Assembly: GCF_949298305.1 (NCBI RefSeq)
Contig: NZ_CASFWU010000082.1
Span: forward strand, 1-15,075
Reading direction: 5' to 3'
Source of the DNA: an uncultured Bacteroides sp.
Lineage (GTDB): Bacteria; Bacteroidota; Bacteroidia; Bacteroidales; Bacteroidaceae
Length of the DNA stretch: 15,075 bases
Part shown: positions 6,054 to 14,356 of the stretch, in pieces
Position numbering within the stretch: position 1 is the stretch's first letter
Layout: every line of letters begins with the position of its first letter
Notes under the pieces: generated by a model
Told to the model about the DNA's origin: nothing
The model's database searches: none
What the model saw: the letters and a program-made list of their open reading frames with translations, nothing else
Program-made: the position numbers and the translations under genes

Positions 6054-8468
6054 CTACTTCAACAATGTGGCAATAGACGCAGCCATAGTACCCAGCGAAG
6101 CGAAAGATGTTGCATAGCCTAAAATATCACCAATGCCCATACCTTGTTTTTTCTTCCTGCTCGGCACCACAATCTCACATCCGGGTTCAATCTGCTTGCT
6201 GCCATTGCCTTTCAACTTCGCCACCTGTCCATTCATGTAGATAATGAACTTCTTGCTTTTCTTCGCGTGCTGGCTGTATCCCCCCGCCTGGTTCAGGTAG
6301 TACTTGACCCCTTCCCCCTTTATGTAGGACACTGTATTCGGTACCATCACGGCTCCGTTGATTTTCACCGTATTGGCATATTCGGGAATGTGCAGCACAT
6401 CCCCTTCCCGCAGCACCAGATCCGCGTCTCCGCCCGGATGGGCCAAGGCTGCTTCCAAGTCGATACCCACGGTAAAGGTCGAATCCACGCGAATACCCAA
6501 GGAGTCTATCATGGCTTCTCCCAGCTCCCGGCTCATCAATCGGATGACCGCCTGCATTCTCCGGATTTCCTCGTCGTTGGCCACGCGGGTCAGCTTGGCT
6601 CCCCGCACGTATGCAGAACCGGTCACGCCCCCCGCTTTCTTTACCAACTCACTCAGCCGTTCCGTTTTCGAGGTCATGGCATAGATTCCCCCAAAGATCA
6701 CTTCCCCATCAATGCGTACATTCTGTTGTACCTGGTAGCCCGGACTGCGGCGCACAAACACCTGGTCGTAGGGTTGCAGCACAAAGCCCGGCTGACCGTC
6801 TATCACAAACCCGTCCTTCAGTCCGAAGCTGTACAGTTGTCCGATACTGTCCGTACTGTTCACACTTTTCGGGTCTTTGATGCGGCGTGCCACGTCCACC
6901 CTCACCGTAGAGGCTGCCTCCCGCAAGCCGCCTGCCTGGATAATCAGGTCTTCCAATGTCAGGTTGTCGGCGTACGGATAGCTGTCCGGCTTCGCCACCT
7001 CGCCGTAGATGACTACGTTACCCCGATCCTGCAGGTCGTGGATGCTGGGAATATAGAGGACGTCGTTCTTTCGCAGCGGGATGTCGGGAATCCGCCCCTC
7101 CATCAGCGCCTTCACGTCTACGGACACGATTTCCGAGGTCAGGTCGTCCCGCTGCCGTTGCAGCACAGCCCGGTTCGTAAAGGCATCATCCATCAGTCCT
7201 TTGGCCTTCTCAATCAGGCTGCGCACCGTGTTCACTTGCCCGTTCAGTTCGTAAATGTCCGGCCGGTACACGGCTCCCTTCACCTCCACCTTGTTGGTGA
7301 AGCGGTTCAGGATGGCGCCCACCGTCACCACGTCGCCATCACGCAGCTTGCACACGCTGTAGTCCATTTCGTCCACCGTCTTCACCTCGTATTCCTCACC
7401 GTTCTGGCGCACGATGCGCACGTTGCGGCTATAAGCGTCTGCATTGAATCCACCCGCATATTTCAGCAGGGCGGCCAGCGTCTCGTCCTTCTTCATCTCG
7501 AACTTCATCGGCCGCTTTACGTTACCGCTCATTTTCACCAGCAGTTCATAGGCGGGAACAATGATTACATCTCCTTCTTCCAGGCGGATGTCATCCTTGA
7601 TTTTTCCCTGCATGATGAAGTCGTACACATCCACCGTTGCAATTTTCTTTCCGTTTCTCACCAGTTGTACGTTGCGCAAGCTGCCGATGCGGTTCACGCC
7701 GCCTGCCTGATAGAGCGCGTGGAACACCGTCGAGAAGGCCGACAGTGCGTAGGTACCCGGCTGCACCACCTCGCCCATGATATTGATTTGGATGGTGCGC
7801 GTGTTGCCCAGGGTCATCTTGATTTGGTTGTTCTCGTTGGAGTACAGTTTGCCCAGCTCCTGCTTCAGGTGCCGGTTGGCTCCCTCCACCGTCATCCCGC
7901 TCAGGTAGATGGGGCCCAATTCCTGCACGTTGATGGTGCCGTCCGGCGAGATGGTCTGTCGGATGGTATTCTGGCTCGCTCCCCAGATGTCAATGATAAC
8001 CTCGTCCCCCGGTCCCAGCCGGTAGTTGGGCGGAGTGGCCATGTTGCTGTTCGGTTCAAAGGTCAGATTCCGCGTGTTGAAGATGTTCCGTCCGAACACC
8101 CGTTCTTCCTGCGCCAGTTCCTCCGTCGTAGGCTGGTCGTCCAGCATGCCCGAAGTCTCGTCCTTCGTTTCTTCCCGCAGCCGCGCCTCGTTCAGGTCGG
8201 TACCCTGCATGGTGGCAGGGTTGGTACCGCTCTGCCGTTCATACAGTTCCTTCACCCGTTGCGCCTGTTCCTGGGTCACTCCGCGGCGTGCCAGTTCCGC
8301 CGCCATCTGTTTCTGGTCCTTCCCCTGCTTCACGCCATCCTTCACGTATTCCAGCACTTGGCTGTCCGTCATGGACTGCGCCTGCACCGTGCCCGTCCAG
8401 GCAGCAGCCAGCATCAGAGGAACGATAATCCATCGCTTCATATTCCTTCTCATGTTATCTAGTTTCAT
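6054..8468 (-). CDS. Wza-like polysaccharide export protein with six SLBB domains
   Basis: Proteins of this family form the outer-membrane and periplasmic channel through which capsule or exopolysaccharide leaves the cell. From the ATG at 8468 (804 residues), a signal peptide ends at VQA-QS (residue 30). There is no lipobox cysteine, unlike E. coli Wza. A charged helical region (31-130) precedes the polysaccharide-export domain, which opens with YRLGPGDEVIIDIWG (149-163). Six SLBB repeats follow, each starting with a G-x-V-x-x-P-like strand: about 227 (MGEVVQPGTY), 312, 394, 485, 584 and 710. The C-terminus ends in a hydrophobic stretch (GYATSFASLGTMAASIATLLK), which could be the membrane-spanning helix of the barrel. 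A TTG at 8471 and an ATG at 8441 (MKRWIIV, a tidy signal-peptide start) are alternatives. It lies between the Wzz-like and YjbH-like genes. Confidence 0.9.
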   Translation of the reverse strand: MKLDNMRRNMKRWIIVPLMLAAAWTGTVQAQSMTDSQVLEYVKDGVKQGKDQKQMAAELARRGVTQEQAQRVKELYERQSGTNPATMQGTDLNEARLREETKDETSGMLDDQPTTEELAQEERVFGRNIFNTRNLTFEPNSNMATPPNYRLGPGDEVIIDIWGASQNTIRQTISPDGTINVQELGPIYLSGMTVEGANRHLKQELGKLYSNENNQIKMTLGNTRTIQINIMGEVVQPGTYALSAFSTVFHALYQAGGVNRIGSLRNVQLVRNGKKIATVDVYDFIMQGKIKDDIRLEEGDVIIVPAYELLVKMSGNVKRPMKFEMKKDETLAALLKYAGGFNADAYSRNVRIVRQNGEEYEVKTVDEMDYSVCKLRDGDVVTVGAILNRFTNKVEVKGAVYRPDIYELNGQVNTVRSLIEKAKGLMDDAFTNRAVLQRQRDDLTSEIVSVDVKALMEGRIPDIPLRKNDVLYIPSIHDLQDRGNVVIYGEVAKPDSYPYADNLTLEDLIIQAGGLREAASTVRVDVARRIKDPKSVNSTDSIGQLYSFGLKDGFVIDGQPGFVLQPYDQVFVRRSPGYQVQQNVRIDGEVIFGGIYAMTSKTERLSELVKKAGGVTGSAYVRGAKLTRVANDEEIRRMQAVIRLMSRELGEAMIDSLGIRVDSTFTVGIDLEAALAHPGGDADLVLREGDVLHIPEYANTVKINGAVMVPNTVSYIKGEGVKYYLNQAGGYSQHAKKSKKFIIYMNGQVAKLKGNGSKQIEPGCEIVVPSRKKKQGMGIGDILGYATSFASLGTMAASIATLLK

Positions 8469-8529
8469 CAAAAAAAATCGTTATGTAAATATTCTTATAT
8501 ATTTAAATTTCACAAGTCTATATGATAGG

Positions 8530-8572
8530 TTGTTGTAGTGTTATAGTTAAGAAGTTAAGCCAATACCTTTTA
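8530..8572. repeat. shared upstream segment, partner of 5709-5751
   Basis: GTTAAGAAGTTA and GTTAAGCCAATACCTTTT occur here about 60 bases upstream of the SLBB gene. They also occur at 5709-5751, about 93 bases upstream of the yjbH-like gene. No clear TAnnTTTG box accompanies either copy. A related TATCGGC-TTTAACTCC segment appears at 5835 and, inverted, near 2375. These are probably ordinary dispersed repeats. Confidence 0.5.
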
Positions 8573-8666
8573 AGATTGAAAGATATTAAGCTATCACATT
8601 TTTTAAGACTTTATAATAGCCCAAACTCATCAACACAACAACTCATTGCTCGCAACTCAGCATAAA

Positions 8667-9770
8667 TTAACTGCAAGAACTATTCTTTTCCTTCAACTGC
8701 TTCCACAATTCCTCACCAAACAACACCCAGCCGGCAGTTCCAACCAACGCCAAAAAGACAAAAGCAATCAGAATCATCTTCTTACCTGGCCCGGCAGGCT
8801 GCAAAGGTACCGTCGCAGGTTCCACAACAGCGAATACCGGTTTCGCCTCCTGCACCTTCCCACGAGCCAGCTGCAATTGCTGGGCCATCTGGTTGTACAC
8901 CTGGTAGGCCAACGTCATGTCATTCTGCAGGCGTTCCGCCTCCATTTTCGACTTCTGCGTATAGAGGCTCTTGTTTTCGTCCATGTAGGCGGCATACCGC
9001 TGCTGAGCCTCATAATACTCCTGTTGCCGTTCCTTGTACAATTTCTCCCAGTAAGCACAATCCTCGGTGGCCTTTCGCGTCCGATAATCTGTCACATAAT
9101 CCTGTAACTTCCGAACCACACTGTCGGCTACGCAAGCCGCTACCACCGGATCCTGGAAAGTAACTGTTACCGTAGTAATTCCCGTTTTCTTATCCACAGT
9201 AGCCGTCATAGCGCCCTTGATACCCTTCAATTTACCCGCTTCTATTTTAGTCAAACGGAAAGGATCTATTGTTCTTTCGCCACTCTCTTCCTTCTCATCC
9301 GAAAATAAAGACATCACTCCTCCTATCATTCTCCCCGGTAATCCTAAAATATAGCCCCACCACGGTTGCCGTTGTTTGTCCATATATTCATTCAACAATA
9401 ACGGTTGTTCAGCATCCTCAGGTGTCACAGGCATATTATACAATTCCAAAGCAAAAGGATTGGAAGCCAAAATATCCGGGAAAAGAGTAATGTTCAACGC
9501 ATCAACCTCATTACCCGTAGACAGATTACCCAATCCCAACATGGCGGCAGCACTCGCCAGTCTGCTACTACTTGTTCTCACTGATTCCGGAGCCAAAATT
9601 ACCGTCACACTATACGTCCTTGGAATGCTGAAACCGACAATCAGCCCTAACACAACAGCTATCCCCACTGCTTTATAGAACCATATCCTTTTCCTCCAAA
9701 GTTTCCGGGCCAATTCCAGCAAGTCTATTTCCTGCTCTTCCGCCCGCTTCTCCTGGGTCAATTCCGTCAT
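8667..9770 (-). CDS. Wzz/GumC-like polysaccharide chain-length determinant, no kinase domain
   Basis: This inner-membrane polysaccharide co-polymerase (367 residues) would set polymer length and link the polymerase to the exporter. The pattern is classical: a cytoplasmic N-terminus (EIDLLELARKLWRKRIW), a first membrane helix at about 31-49, and a long periplasmic part. The periplasmic part has a coiled-coil-prone region at about 237-309 (AYWEKLYKERQQEYYEAQQRY onward). A proline-rich motif (EPATVPLQPAGPG) stands just before a second membrane helix at 332-351. The C-terminal tail is only about 16 residues. The Walker motifs and tyrosine tail of a Wzc-type BY-kinase are absent, and no separate kinase gene lies in the window. 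The ATG at 9770 is preceded by AGGAAATAAA. It is the first gene of the export block and is followed by the SLBB gene after about 200 bases. Confidence 0.9.
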   Translation of the reverse strand: MTELTQEKRAEEQEIDLLELARKLWRKRIWFYKAVGIAVVLGLIVGFSIPRTYSVTVILAPESVRTSSSRLASAAAMLGLGNLSTGNEVDALNITLFPDILASNPFALELYNMPVTPEDAEQPLLLNEYMDKQRQPWWGYILGLPGRMIGGVMSLFSDEKEESGERTIDPFRLTKIEAGKLKGIKGAMTATVDKKTGITTVTVTFQDPVVAACVADSVVRKLQDYVTDYRTRKATEDCAYWEKLYKERQQEYYEAQQRYAAYMDENKSLYTQKSKMEAERLQNDMTLAYQVYNQMAQQLQLARGKVQEAKPVFAVVEPATVPLQPAGPGKKMILIAFVFLALVGTAGWVLFGEELWKQLKEKNSSCS

Positions 9771-9821
9771 TTTATTTCCTATTTAAATTTAACAAATTAT
9801 TTAAGTTTCGCAGGTTTATTA

Positions 9822-9915
9822 TCGCTGCGGTCATCTTGTTTCATCCGTGTCATCTGCGTGCCATTGTTTCACCATAGAGGACACAGAGTTACACGGAGTT
9901 TTTTTTACCACAGAC
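9822..9915 (-). repeat. dispersed repeat X-Y, opposite orientation
   Basis: Read on the minus strand, this carries CCTCTATGG-type X and GATGACACGGATGAAAC, matching the units at 2420-2641 and 4580-4680 with more differences. It lies within the untranslated leader expected from the promoter at 10065-10096. Confidence 0.7.
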
Positions 9916-9917
9916 CT

Positions 9918-10056
9918 TGTTAGCGGTTAACGGCGTTTATTAGTGGTTAATGGTTAACGGTTAGTGGTTAATACCCCATTATCCCATTAGCACATTACCC
10001 CATTAACACATTACCACATTTGCACATTAGCACAATAGCACATTACCACATTACCA
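9918..10056. repeat. low-complexity GGTTAACGG and CATTAGCACATTACC tracts
   Basis: GGTTAACGG/GGTTAGTGG runs are followed by many degenerate copies of CATTANCACATTACC with a spacing of 8 to 10 bases. The stretch parallels 4684-4785. A shorter relative lies next to the manC stop (about 10160-10192) and another next to the rfbB stop (11537-11570). No gene is seen in the gap 9771-10192. Confidence 0.65.
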
Positions 10057-10064
10057 TGCGGCCG

Positions 10065-10096
10065 CAAAGATACAACAATCCCCTTACATACACAAG
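10065..10096 (-). promoter_or_regulatory. Bacteroides-type promoter for the export block
   Basis: On the minus strand CTTG (10096-10093), 20 bases, then TATCTTTG (10072-10065) gives a perfect -7 box and a three-of-four -33 box. An 8-bp palindrome GCGGCCGC (10058-10065) abuts the -7 box where transcription should begin. The predicted leader to the Wzz-like ATG at 9770 is about 290 bases and crosses the repeats at 9822-10056. Confidence 0.65.
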
Positions 10097-10192
10097 AGGC
10101 ATTTATTCTGTCAAAATAAAAATGACCTACATATCAGTGTTTAATGGTTAATAACATATACCTCATTAGCACATTCTCACATTACCACATTC

Positions 10193-11242
10193 TCATCCCT
10201 TCTCAAAATCCTTAATCCGTTGCTCCTCGCTCCGCTTGCAAACCAGAATCCGTCCGTTCTTTTCTGCGACGATATACCCGTCCAGTCCTTGAAGGACAAC
10301 CGACTTGGCCTCGGCGGTTTGAACTACACAATCCCGACATTCGTACATGCTAACCTTCCCGATAGCGGCATTCCCCGCTTCATCCTTTTGCAGTAAGCCA
10401 TAGAGCGAAGCCCAATTCCCCAGGTCACTCCATCCGAAGTCGGCCGGTATCGTATAGATGCATTCCGCCTTCTCCATGACCGCATAGTCAATACTGATTT
10501 TCTCACACGTAGGAAAGATACGGGTCACGGTCTCGGCCTCCTGCTCCGTGCCGAAGCCTTCCGCCATCTCATCCATCTGCGTACAAAGAGCCGGCACATG
10601 CTTGCGCAGCTCCGCCACGATGGTACGGATGTTCCAGACAAAGATTCCCGCGTTCCAGAAATAATGTCCGTCCTCCACATACTTCATCGCCGTTTCCCGG
10701 TTCGGTTTTTCCCGGAAAGACTGCACCTTCCAAACCTCCTCCGCAGTTTGTACGTCGGTGGCTTGGATATACCCGTACCCTGTCTCCGGCCGGTTCGGTT
10801 GGATGCCGACGGTCACAATGGCCGTACGGTTCTCCGTAAAGTCCAAAGCCCGTTGTATCACCCGCCTGAATTCCGGCACGTCCAGGACCAACGCATCCGA
10901 AGGAGTCACTACGATATTGGCTGTGGGATATTGTTCCTTGATTTTCCAGCAAGCATACGCGATACACGGAGCCGTATTGCGTGCAGCGGGTTCAGCCAGG
11001 ATATTCCCGGCAGGCACCTGCGGCAGATGATCCTTCACCATATCCACATAAGCCTGGTTCGTCACCACCCACATACGTTCAGGCGAACAAATCTCCTGAA
11101 AACGTTCCGCCGTCAGTTGAATCAAGCTCTTCCCCACTCCCATCACGTCCACAAATTGTTTGGGATAAGCAGGAGTGCTCAGCGGCCAGAAACGGCTCCC
11201 GATGCCGCCGGCCATAATAATCACATGCGTATTCGTATTCAT
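10193..11242 (-). CDS. manC: mannose-1-phosphate guanylyltransferase
   Basis: This enzyme makes GDP-mannose from GTP and mannose-1-phosphate, supplying mannose and, after further steps, fucose residues for the polysaccharide. The 349-residue protein shows the nucleotidyltransferase loop AGGIGSRFWPLS (11-22) followed by PKQF (27-30). It also has GYGYI, SFREKPN, the WNAGIFVW segment and DFGWSDLGNW, all in family order. It ends soon after the catalytic domain, so it is the short form without the C-terminal phosphomannose isomerase cupin found in many ManC/AlgA proteins. It has no signal peptide and acts in the cytosol. It lies between rfbB and the export block, with more than 300 bases of repeats on either side, so it may be transcribed from its own promoter. 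I find no clear consensus upstream (TACATTTC near 11260 is one mismatch away). Confidence 0.95.
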   Translation of the reverse strand: MNTNTHVIIMAGGIGSRFWPLSTPAYPKQFVDVMGVGKSLIQLTAERFQEICSPERMWVVTNQAYVDMVKDHLPQVPAGNILAEPAARNTAPCIAYACWKIKEQYPTANIVVTPSDALVLDVPEFRRVIQRALDFTENRTAIVTVGIQPNRPETGYGYIQATDVQTAEEVWKVQSFREKPNRETAMKYVEDGHYFWNAGIFVWNIRTIVAELRKHVPALCTQMDEMAEGFGTEQEAETVTRIFPTCEKISIDYAVMEKAECIYTIPADFGWSDLGNWASLYGLLQKDEAGNAAIGKVSMYECRDCVVQTAEAKSVVLQGLDGYIVAEKNGRILVCKRSEEQRIKDFEKG

Positions 11243-11270
11243 TTACTTAAGATGAAATGTATAAAAAATG

Positions 11271-11510
11271 ACACACAGATGACAGAAATCAATGGTTAAT
11301 GATGAGTGGTGAGTATGAAACGCAAATTGACGCGGATTAACGCAAAAAATAATCTGTGAACATCTGTTTGATCTGTGTAATCCGTGGTCGTTTTTTCACC
11401 ACAGAGGACACAGAGTTTCATGGTTTTATTTATTCACCACAGATTACTCTGATTAGCACAGAATAAATCTGCGGTCATCTGTCTTATCCGTGTCATCTGT
11501 GTGCCATAAT
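11271..11510 (-). repeat. dispersed X-Y repeat block between rfbB and manC
   Basis: Read on the minus strand, X (11508-11468) precedes Y (11462-11411), and further shorter pieces lie at about 11350-11400. Y matches the unit at 2479-2530 closely in reverse complement (CAGAGTTTCA and GATTACTCTGATTA are shared). The gap 11243-11564 holds no gene. Confidence 0.75.
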
Positions 11511-11564
11511 TCTGAATTCTAAACTCTGAACTCTCATTCATCCTCACATTTGCACATTACCCCA

Positions 11565-12707
11565 TTACCTCCCTCCATACATCGTCTCATAATACCGCTG
11601 GTGGTCCCCACTCGTCACGTTATCCATCCACGCCTGGTTATCCAGATACCAACGTACCGTTTTCTCAATACCCTCCTCAAACTGGAGGCTTGGCTCCCAG
11701 CCCAGTTCCTTCTGCAACTTCGTGGAATCGATGGCATAGCGCATGTCGTGCCCCAGACGGTCTGTTACATAAGTTATCAGGTTCATGTCCTCCCCTTCTT
11801 CACGTCCCAGCAACCGGTCCACCGTTTTGATTACCACCTTGATAATGTCAATGTTCTTCCACTCGTTGAAACCGCCGATGTTGTACGTCTCCGCAATCTT
11901 TCCGTTGTGGAAAATCACGTCTATGGCGCGCGCATGGTCTTCCACATACAGCCAGTCGCGCACGTTCTCGCCCTTGCCATACACCGGTAACGGCTTGCGG
12001 TGACGGATGTTGTTGATAAAGAGCGGAATCAGCTTCTCCGGGAACTGGTACGGGCCGTAATTGTTGGAACAGTTCGTTACGATGGTCGGCATCCCGTACG
12101 TATCGTGATACGCCCGTACGAAGTGGTCGCTGCTCGCCTTGCTGGCACTGTACGGACTGTGCGGGTTGTACTTGGTCGTCTCGTAGAAGAACTCCTCCCC
12201 ATACGCCAGGTGGTGCTTGCCGGAAGAGGCCTTCGTGGTAAACGGCGGCTTGATACCTTCGGGATGCGTCATCTCCAGGGCGCCATACACCTCGTCTGTC
12301 GAGATGTGGTAGAACCGCTTGCCCTCATATTTCTCCGGCAATGATTCCCAGTACAACTTTGCCGCCTGCAGCAGGCTCAGCGTACCCATCACGTTGGTGC
12401 GTGCAAAGGTAAACGGATCCTTGATGCTGCGGTCCACATGGCTCTCTGCTGCCAGGTGAATGATGCCGTCCACGTGTTCCTCCTGCATCAGTCGGTAAAA
12501 CGCATCGAAATCGCAAATGTCCATCTTCACGAACTGGTAGTTCGGTTGATTCTCCACATCCTTCAGATTGGCCAGGTTACCCGCATATGTCAGCTTGTCC
12601 AGGTTGATGATGCGATACTCGGGATACTTGTTCACAAACAGGCGCACCACATGGCTGCCAATAAAACCGGCACCGCCGGTGATTACGATATTTCTTTTGA
12701 AAGTCAT
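11565..12707 (-). CDS. rfbB: dTDP-glucose 4,6-dehydratase
   Basis: This extended short-chain dehydrogenase converts dTDP-glucose to dTDP-4-keto-6-deoxyglucose using tightly bound NAD+. The 380-residue protein carries the Rossmann glycine motif GGAGFIGS (11-18), the HLAAESHVDRS segment (84-94), the catalytic STDEVYG (136-142) and the Tyr-x3-Lys pair YSASK (Tyr186, Lys190). NNYGPYQFPEKLIPL follows, as in RmlB. The length fits the Bacteroides type (about 355 to 380). It follows rfbA with a gap of about 100 bases of AT-rich low-complexity sequence, so co-transcription is likely. Partner genes rmlC and rmlD for dTDP-rhamnose are not in this window. Confidence 0.97.
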   Translation of the reverse strand: MTFKRNIVITGGAGFIGSHVVRLFVNKYPEYRIINLDKLTYAGNLANLKDVENQPNYQFVKMDICDFDAFYRLMQEEHVDGIIHLAAESHVDRSIKDPFTFARTNVMGTLSLLQAAKLYWESLPEKYEGKRFYHISTDEVYGALEMTHPEGIKPPFTTKASSGKHHLAYGEEFFYETTKYNPHSPYSASKASSDHFVRAYHDTYGMPTIVTNCSNNYGPYQFPEKLIPLFINNIRHRKPLPVYGKGENVRDWLYVEDHARAIDVIFHNGKIAETYNIGGFNEWKNIDIIKVVIKTVDRLLGREEGEDMNLITYVTDRLGHDMRYAIDSTKLQKELGWEPSLQFEEGIEKTVRWYLDNQAWMDNVTSGDHQRYYETMYGGR

Positions 12708-12811
12708 TTCAACAATGTTTAATGGTTAATGATGAATGGTTAATAATAAATGGGAAATAGTTAAAATCTTCACTCTTAACTTTTCACTTTTAATTCTTCA
12801 TTCCTCATTCT

Positions 12812-13705
12812 TCATTTTGAAGTTCTTTTAAGTTCCTCAATCACCTGCAACAGATATTGCCCATACTGATTCTTCAACATCGGCTGCGCCAACTCACGCA
12901 TTTTTTCCTCGGTAATCCATCCCTTACGGAAAGCAATGCCTTCCAGACAGGCCACTTTCAGGCCTTGACGCTTCTCAATCACCTCGATGAATGTTGATGC
13001 CTCGCTCAATGAGTCATGCGTTCCTGTATCCAGCCAAGCAAAGCCGCGGCCTAAGGTCTGCACCTTCAGCTCTCCGTCTTTCAGGAATTCCTGGTTTACA
13101 GTAGTAATCTCCAGTTCCCCACGTGCCGACGGTTTAATGTTCTTGGCAACCTCCACCACCTTGTTCGGATAAAAATACAAGCCTACCACGGCATAATTGG
13201 ACTTCGGGTGTTGTGGTTTCTCTTCAATGGAGAGACAATTCCCCGCCTTATCAAATTCCGCCACACCATAGCGCTCCGGATCACTTACCCAATAACCAAA
13301 CACCGTTGCCTTCCCGTCTTCCTCAGCCGTCCGTACCGCCTCTCTCAATAACGGAGTTAATCCATTGCCATGGAAAATGTTATCCCCAAGAATCAGACAG
13401 GCAGAATCGTTACCAATAAAATTTTCCCCTATAATGAATGCCTGCGCCAGTCCGTCGGGACTCGGTTGTTCTGCATACTCAAAGCGTACACCGTAGTCCG
13501 AACCATCGCTCAACAAGCGTTTGAAGCCCGGCAGGTCGTAGGGCGTGGAGATGATGAGGATTTCGCGGATACCCGCCAACATCAATACCGAGATGGGATA
13601 ATAAATCATCGGTTTATCAAAGATAGGAATCAGTTGCTTACTGATACCCTTGGTGATAGGATACAATCGTGTACCGCTGCCACCGGCTAATACGATGCCT
13701 TTCAT
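12812..13705 (-). CDS. rfbA: glucose-1-phosphate thymidylyltransferase
   Basis: This cytosolic enzyme joins dTTP and glucose-1-phosphate to form dTDP-glucose, the first step towards dTDP-deoxysugars. The 297-residue protein has GGSGTRLYPIT (8-18), DKPMIYYPISVLM (30-42), LGDNIFHG, the EEKPQHPKSNYAVVGLYFYP block and RGFAWLDTGTHDSL, a complete RmlA pattern of normal length. The ATG at 13705 lies 45 bases after the stop of the glycosyltransferase C-terminal half, which suggests one transcript starting near 14940. The product feeds RfbB, the next gene. Confidence 0.97.
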   Translation of the reverse strand: MKGIVLAGGSGTRLYPITKGISKQLIPIFDKPMIYYPISVLMLAGIREILIISTPYDLPGFKRLLSDGSDYGVRFEYAEQPSPDGLAQAFIIGENFIGNDSACLILGDNIFHGNGLTPLLREAVRTAEEDGKATVFGYWVSDPERYGVAEFDKAGNCLSIEEKPQHPKSNYAVVGLYFYPNKVVEVAKNIKPSARGELEITTVNQEFLKDGELKVQTLGRGFAWLDTGTHDSLSEASTFIEVIEKRQGLKVACLEGIAFRKGWITEEKMRELAQPMLKNQYGQYLLQVIEELKRTSK

Positions 13706-13750
13706 AATCTACTTTTATCGGATTATAACACAAATTTTACGTAGCAACCA

Positions 13751-14356
13751 TCATTCAATATCAATTTCACCCATAAACGCCCAAAATTGTTTAGCAATAA
13801 CCTCCGGAGATAAATTATCTATTACATATTGGCGTGCCGCTTTGCCCATTGCCATCCGTTTATCACGATTACACAACAACATTTTTATCCCATCCGCCAT
13901 TTTGTCTTCATCGTCCCAGACAGCAATCTCATTATGATTGACGGTCAAGCCTTCTGCACCGATAGAGGTAGTAACCACACAGCAACCATAAGACATGGCT
14001 TGTATAATCTTATTCTGAATTCCTGCCCCAGTCAACATTGGAGCGACCACAACGGTTGCATGCTGAAAATATGGTTCTAATGAATCAACGAACCCCATTA
14101 CCTGAATATTAGCATTATTCGCCAACCTCTGCACTCTCTTATCAGGATGAGCGCCTACAATTTGAAACTGCAATTCCGGATAAACAGCAAGCAATTTAGG
14201 TAACACACATTCAGCAAACGTTGTTACCGCTACCACATTCGGTTCATAATTCATTTTACCTACAAACAGCAATAAGTTCTCATTATCATGCTTAGATATA
14301 AGTATATCAGCAGGAATATCCACCTTATTCCCTACCACAAAAACTTCCTTATCCAT
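13751..14356 (-). CDS. family 4 glycosyltransferase, C-terminal (donor-binding) half of a split gene
   Basis: The 201 residues form only the second Rossmann domain of a GT-B glycosyltransferase. LLLFVGKMNYEPNV (28-41) is the usual start of that domain. FQIVGAHP (64-71), VMGFVDSLEPYF (86-97) and the donor-site region APMLTGAGIQNKIIQAMSYG (105-124) follow. A Gln (119) sits where many family members have the Glu of an ExxA-type motif; some Bacteroidota relatives seem to share this. The ATG lies within the last codons of the preceding reading frame (overlap ATGGATAA). Together the two pieces make about 390 residues, one normal GT4 enzyme. Removing one base near 14352 would give a continuous ILKDGKEVFVVGN, so a +1 frameshift is likely. 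Translation of two coupled halves is possible but less likely. Confidence 0.75.
   Translation of the reverse strand: MDKEVFVVGNKVDIPADILISKHDNENLLLFVGKMNYEPNVVAVTTFAECVLPKLLAVYPELQFQIVGAHPDKRVQRLANNANIQVMGFVDSLEPYFQHATVVVAPMLTGAGIQNKIIQAMSYGCCVVTTSIGAEGLTVNHNEIAVWDDEDKMADGIKMLLCNRDKRMAMGKAARQYVIDNLSPEVIAKQFWAFMGEIDIE

Noticed and set aside
6144..8462. Plus-strand open frame of 772 codons opposite the SLBB gene
   Set aside because: It is an antisense shadow. The minus-strand frame has a signal peptide, an export domain and six SLBB repeats, whereas this one is histidine- and valine-rich without any family signature.
10058..10192. Invertible capsule promoter of the Mpi type
   Set aside because: I found no pair of inverted repeats of the known AGACGTNCGT style around the promoter, and no invertase gene in the window.
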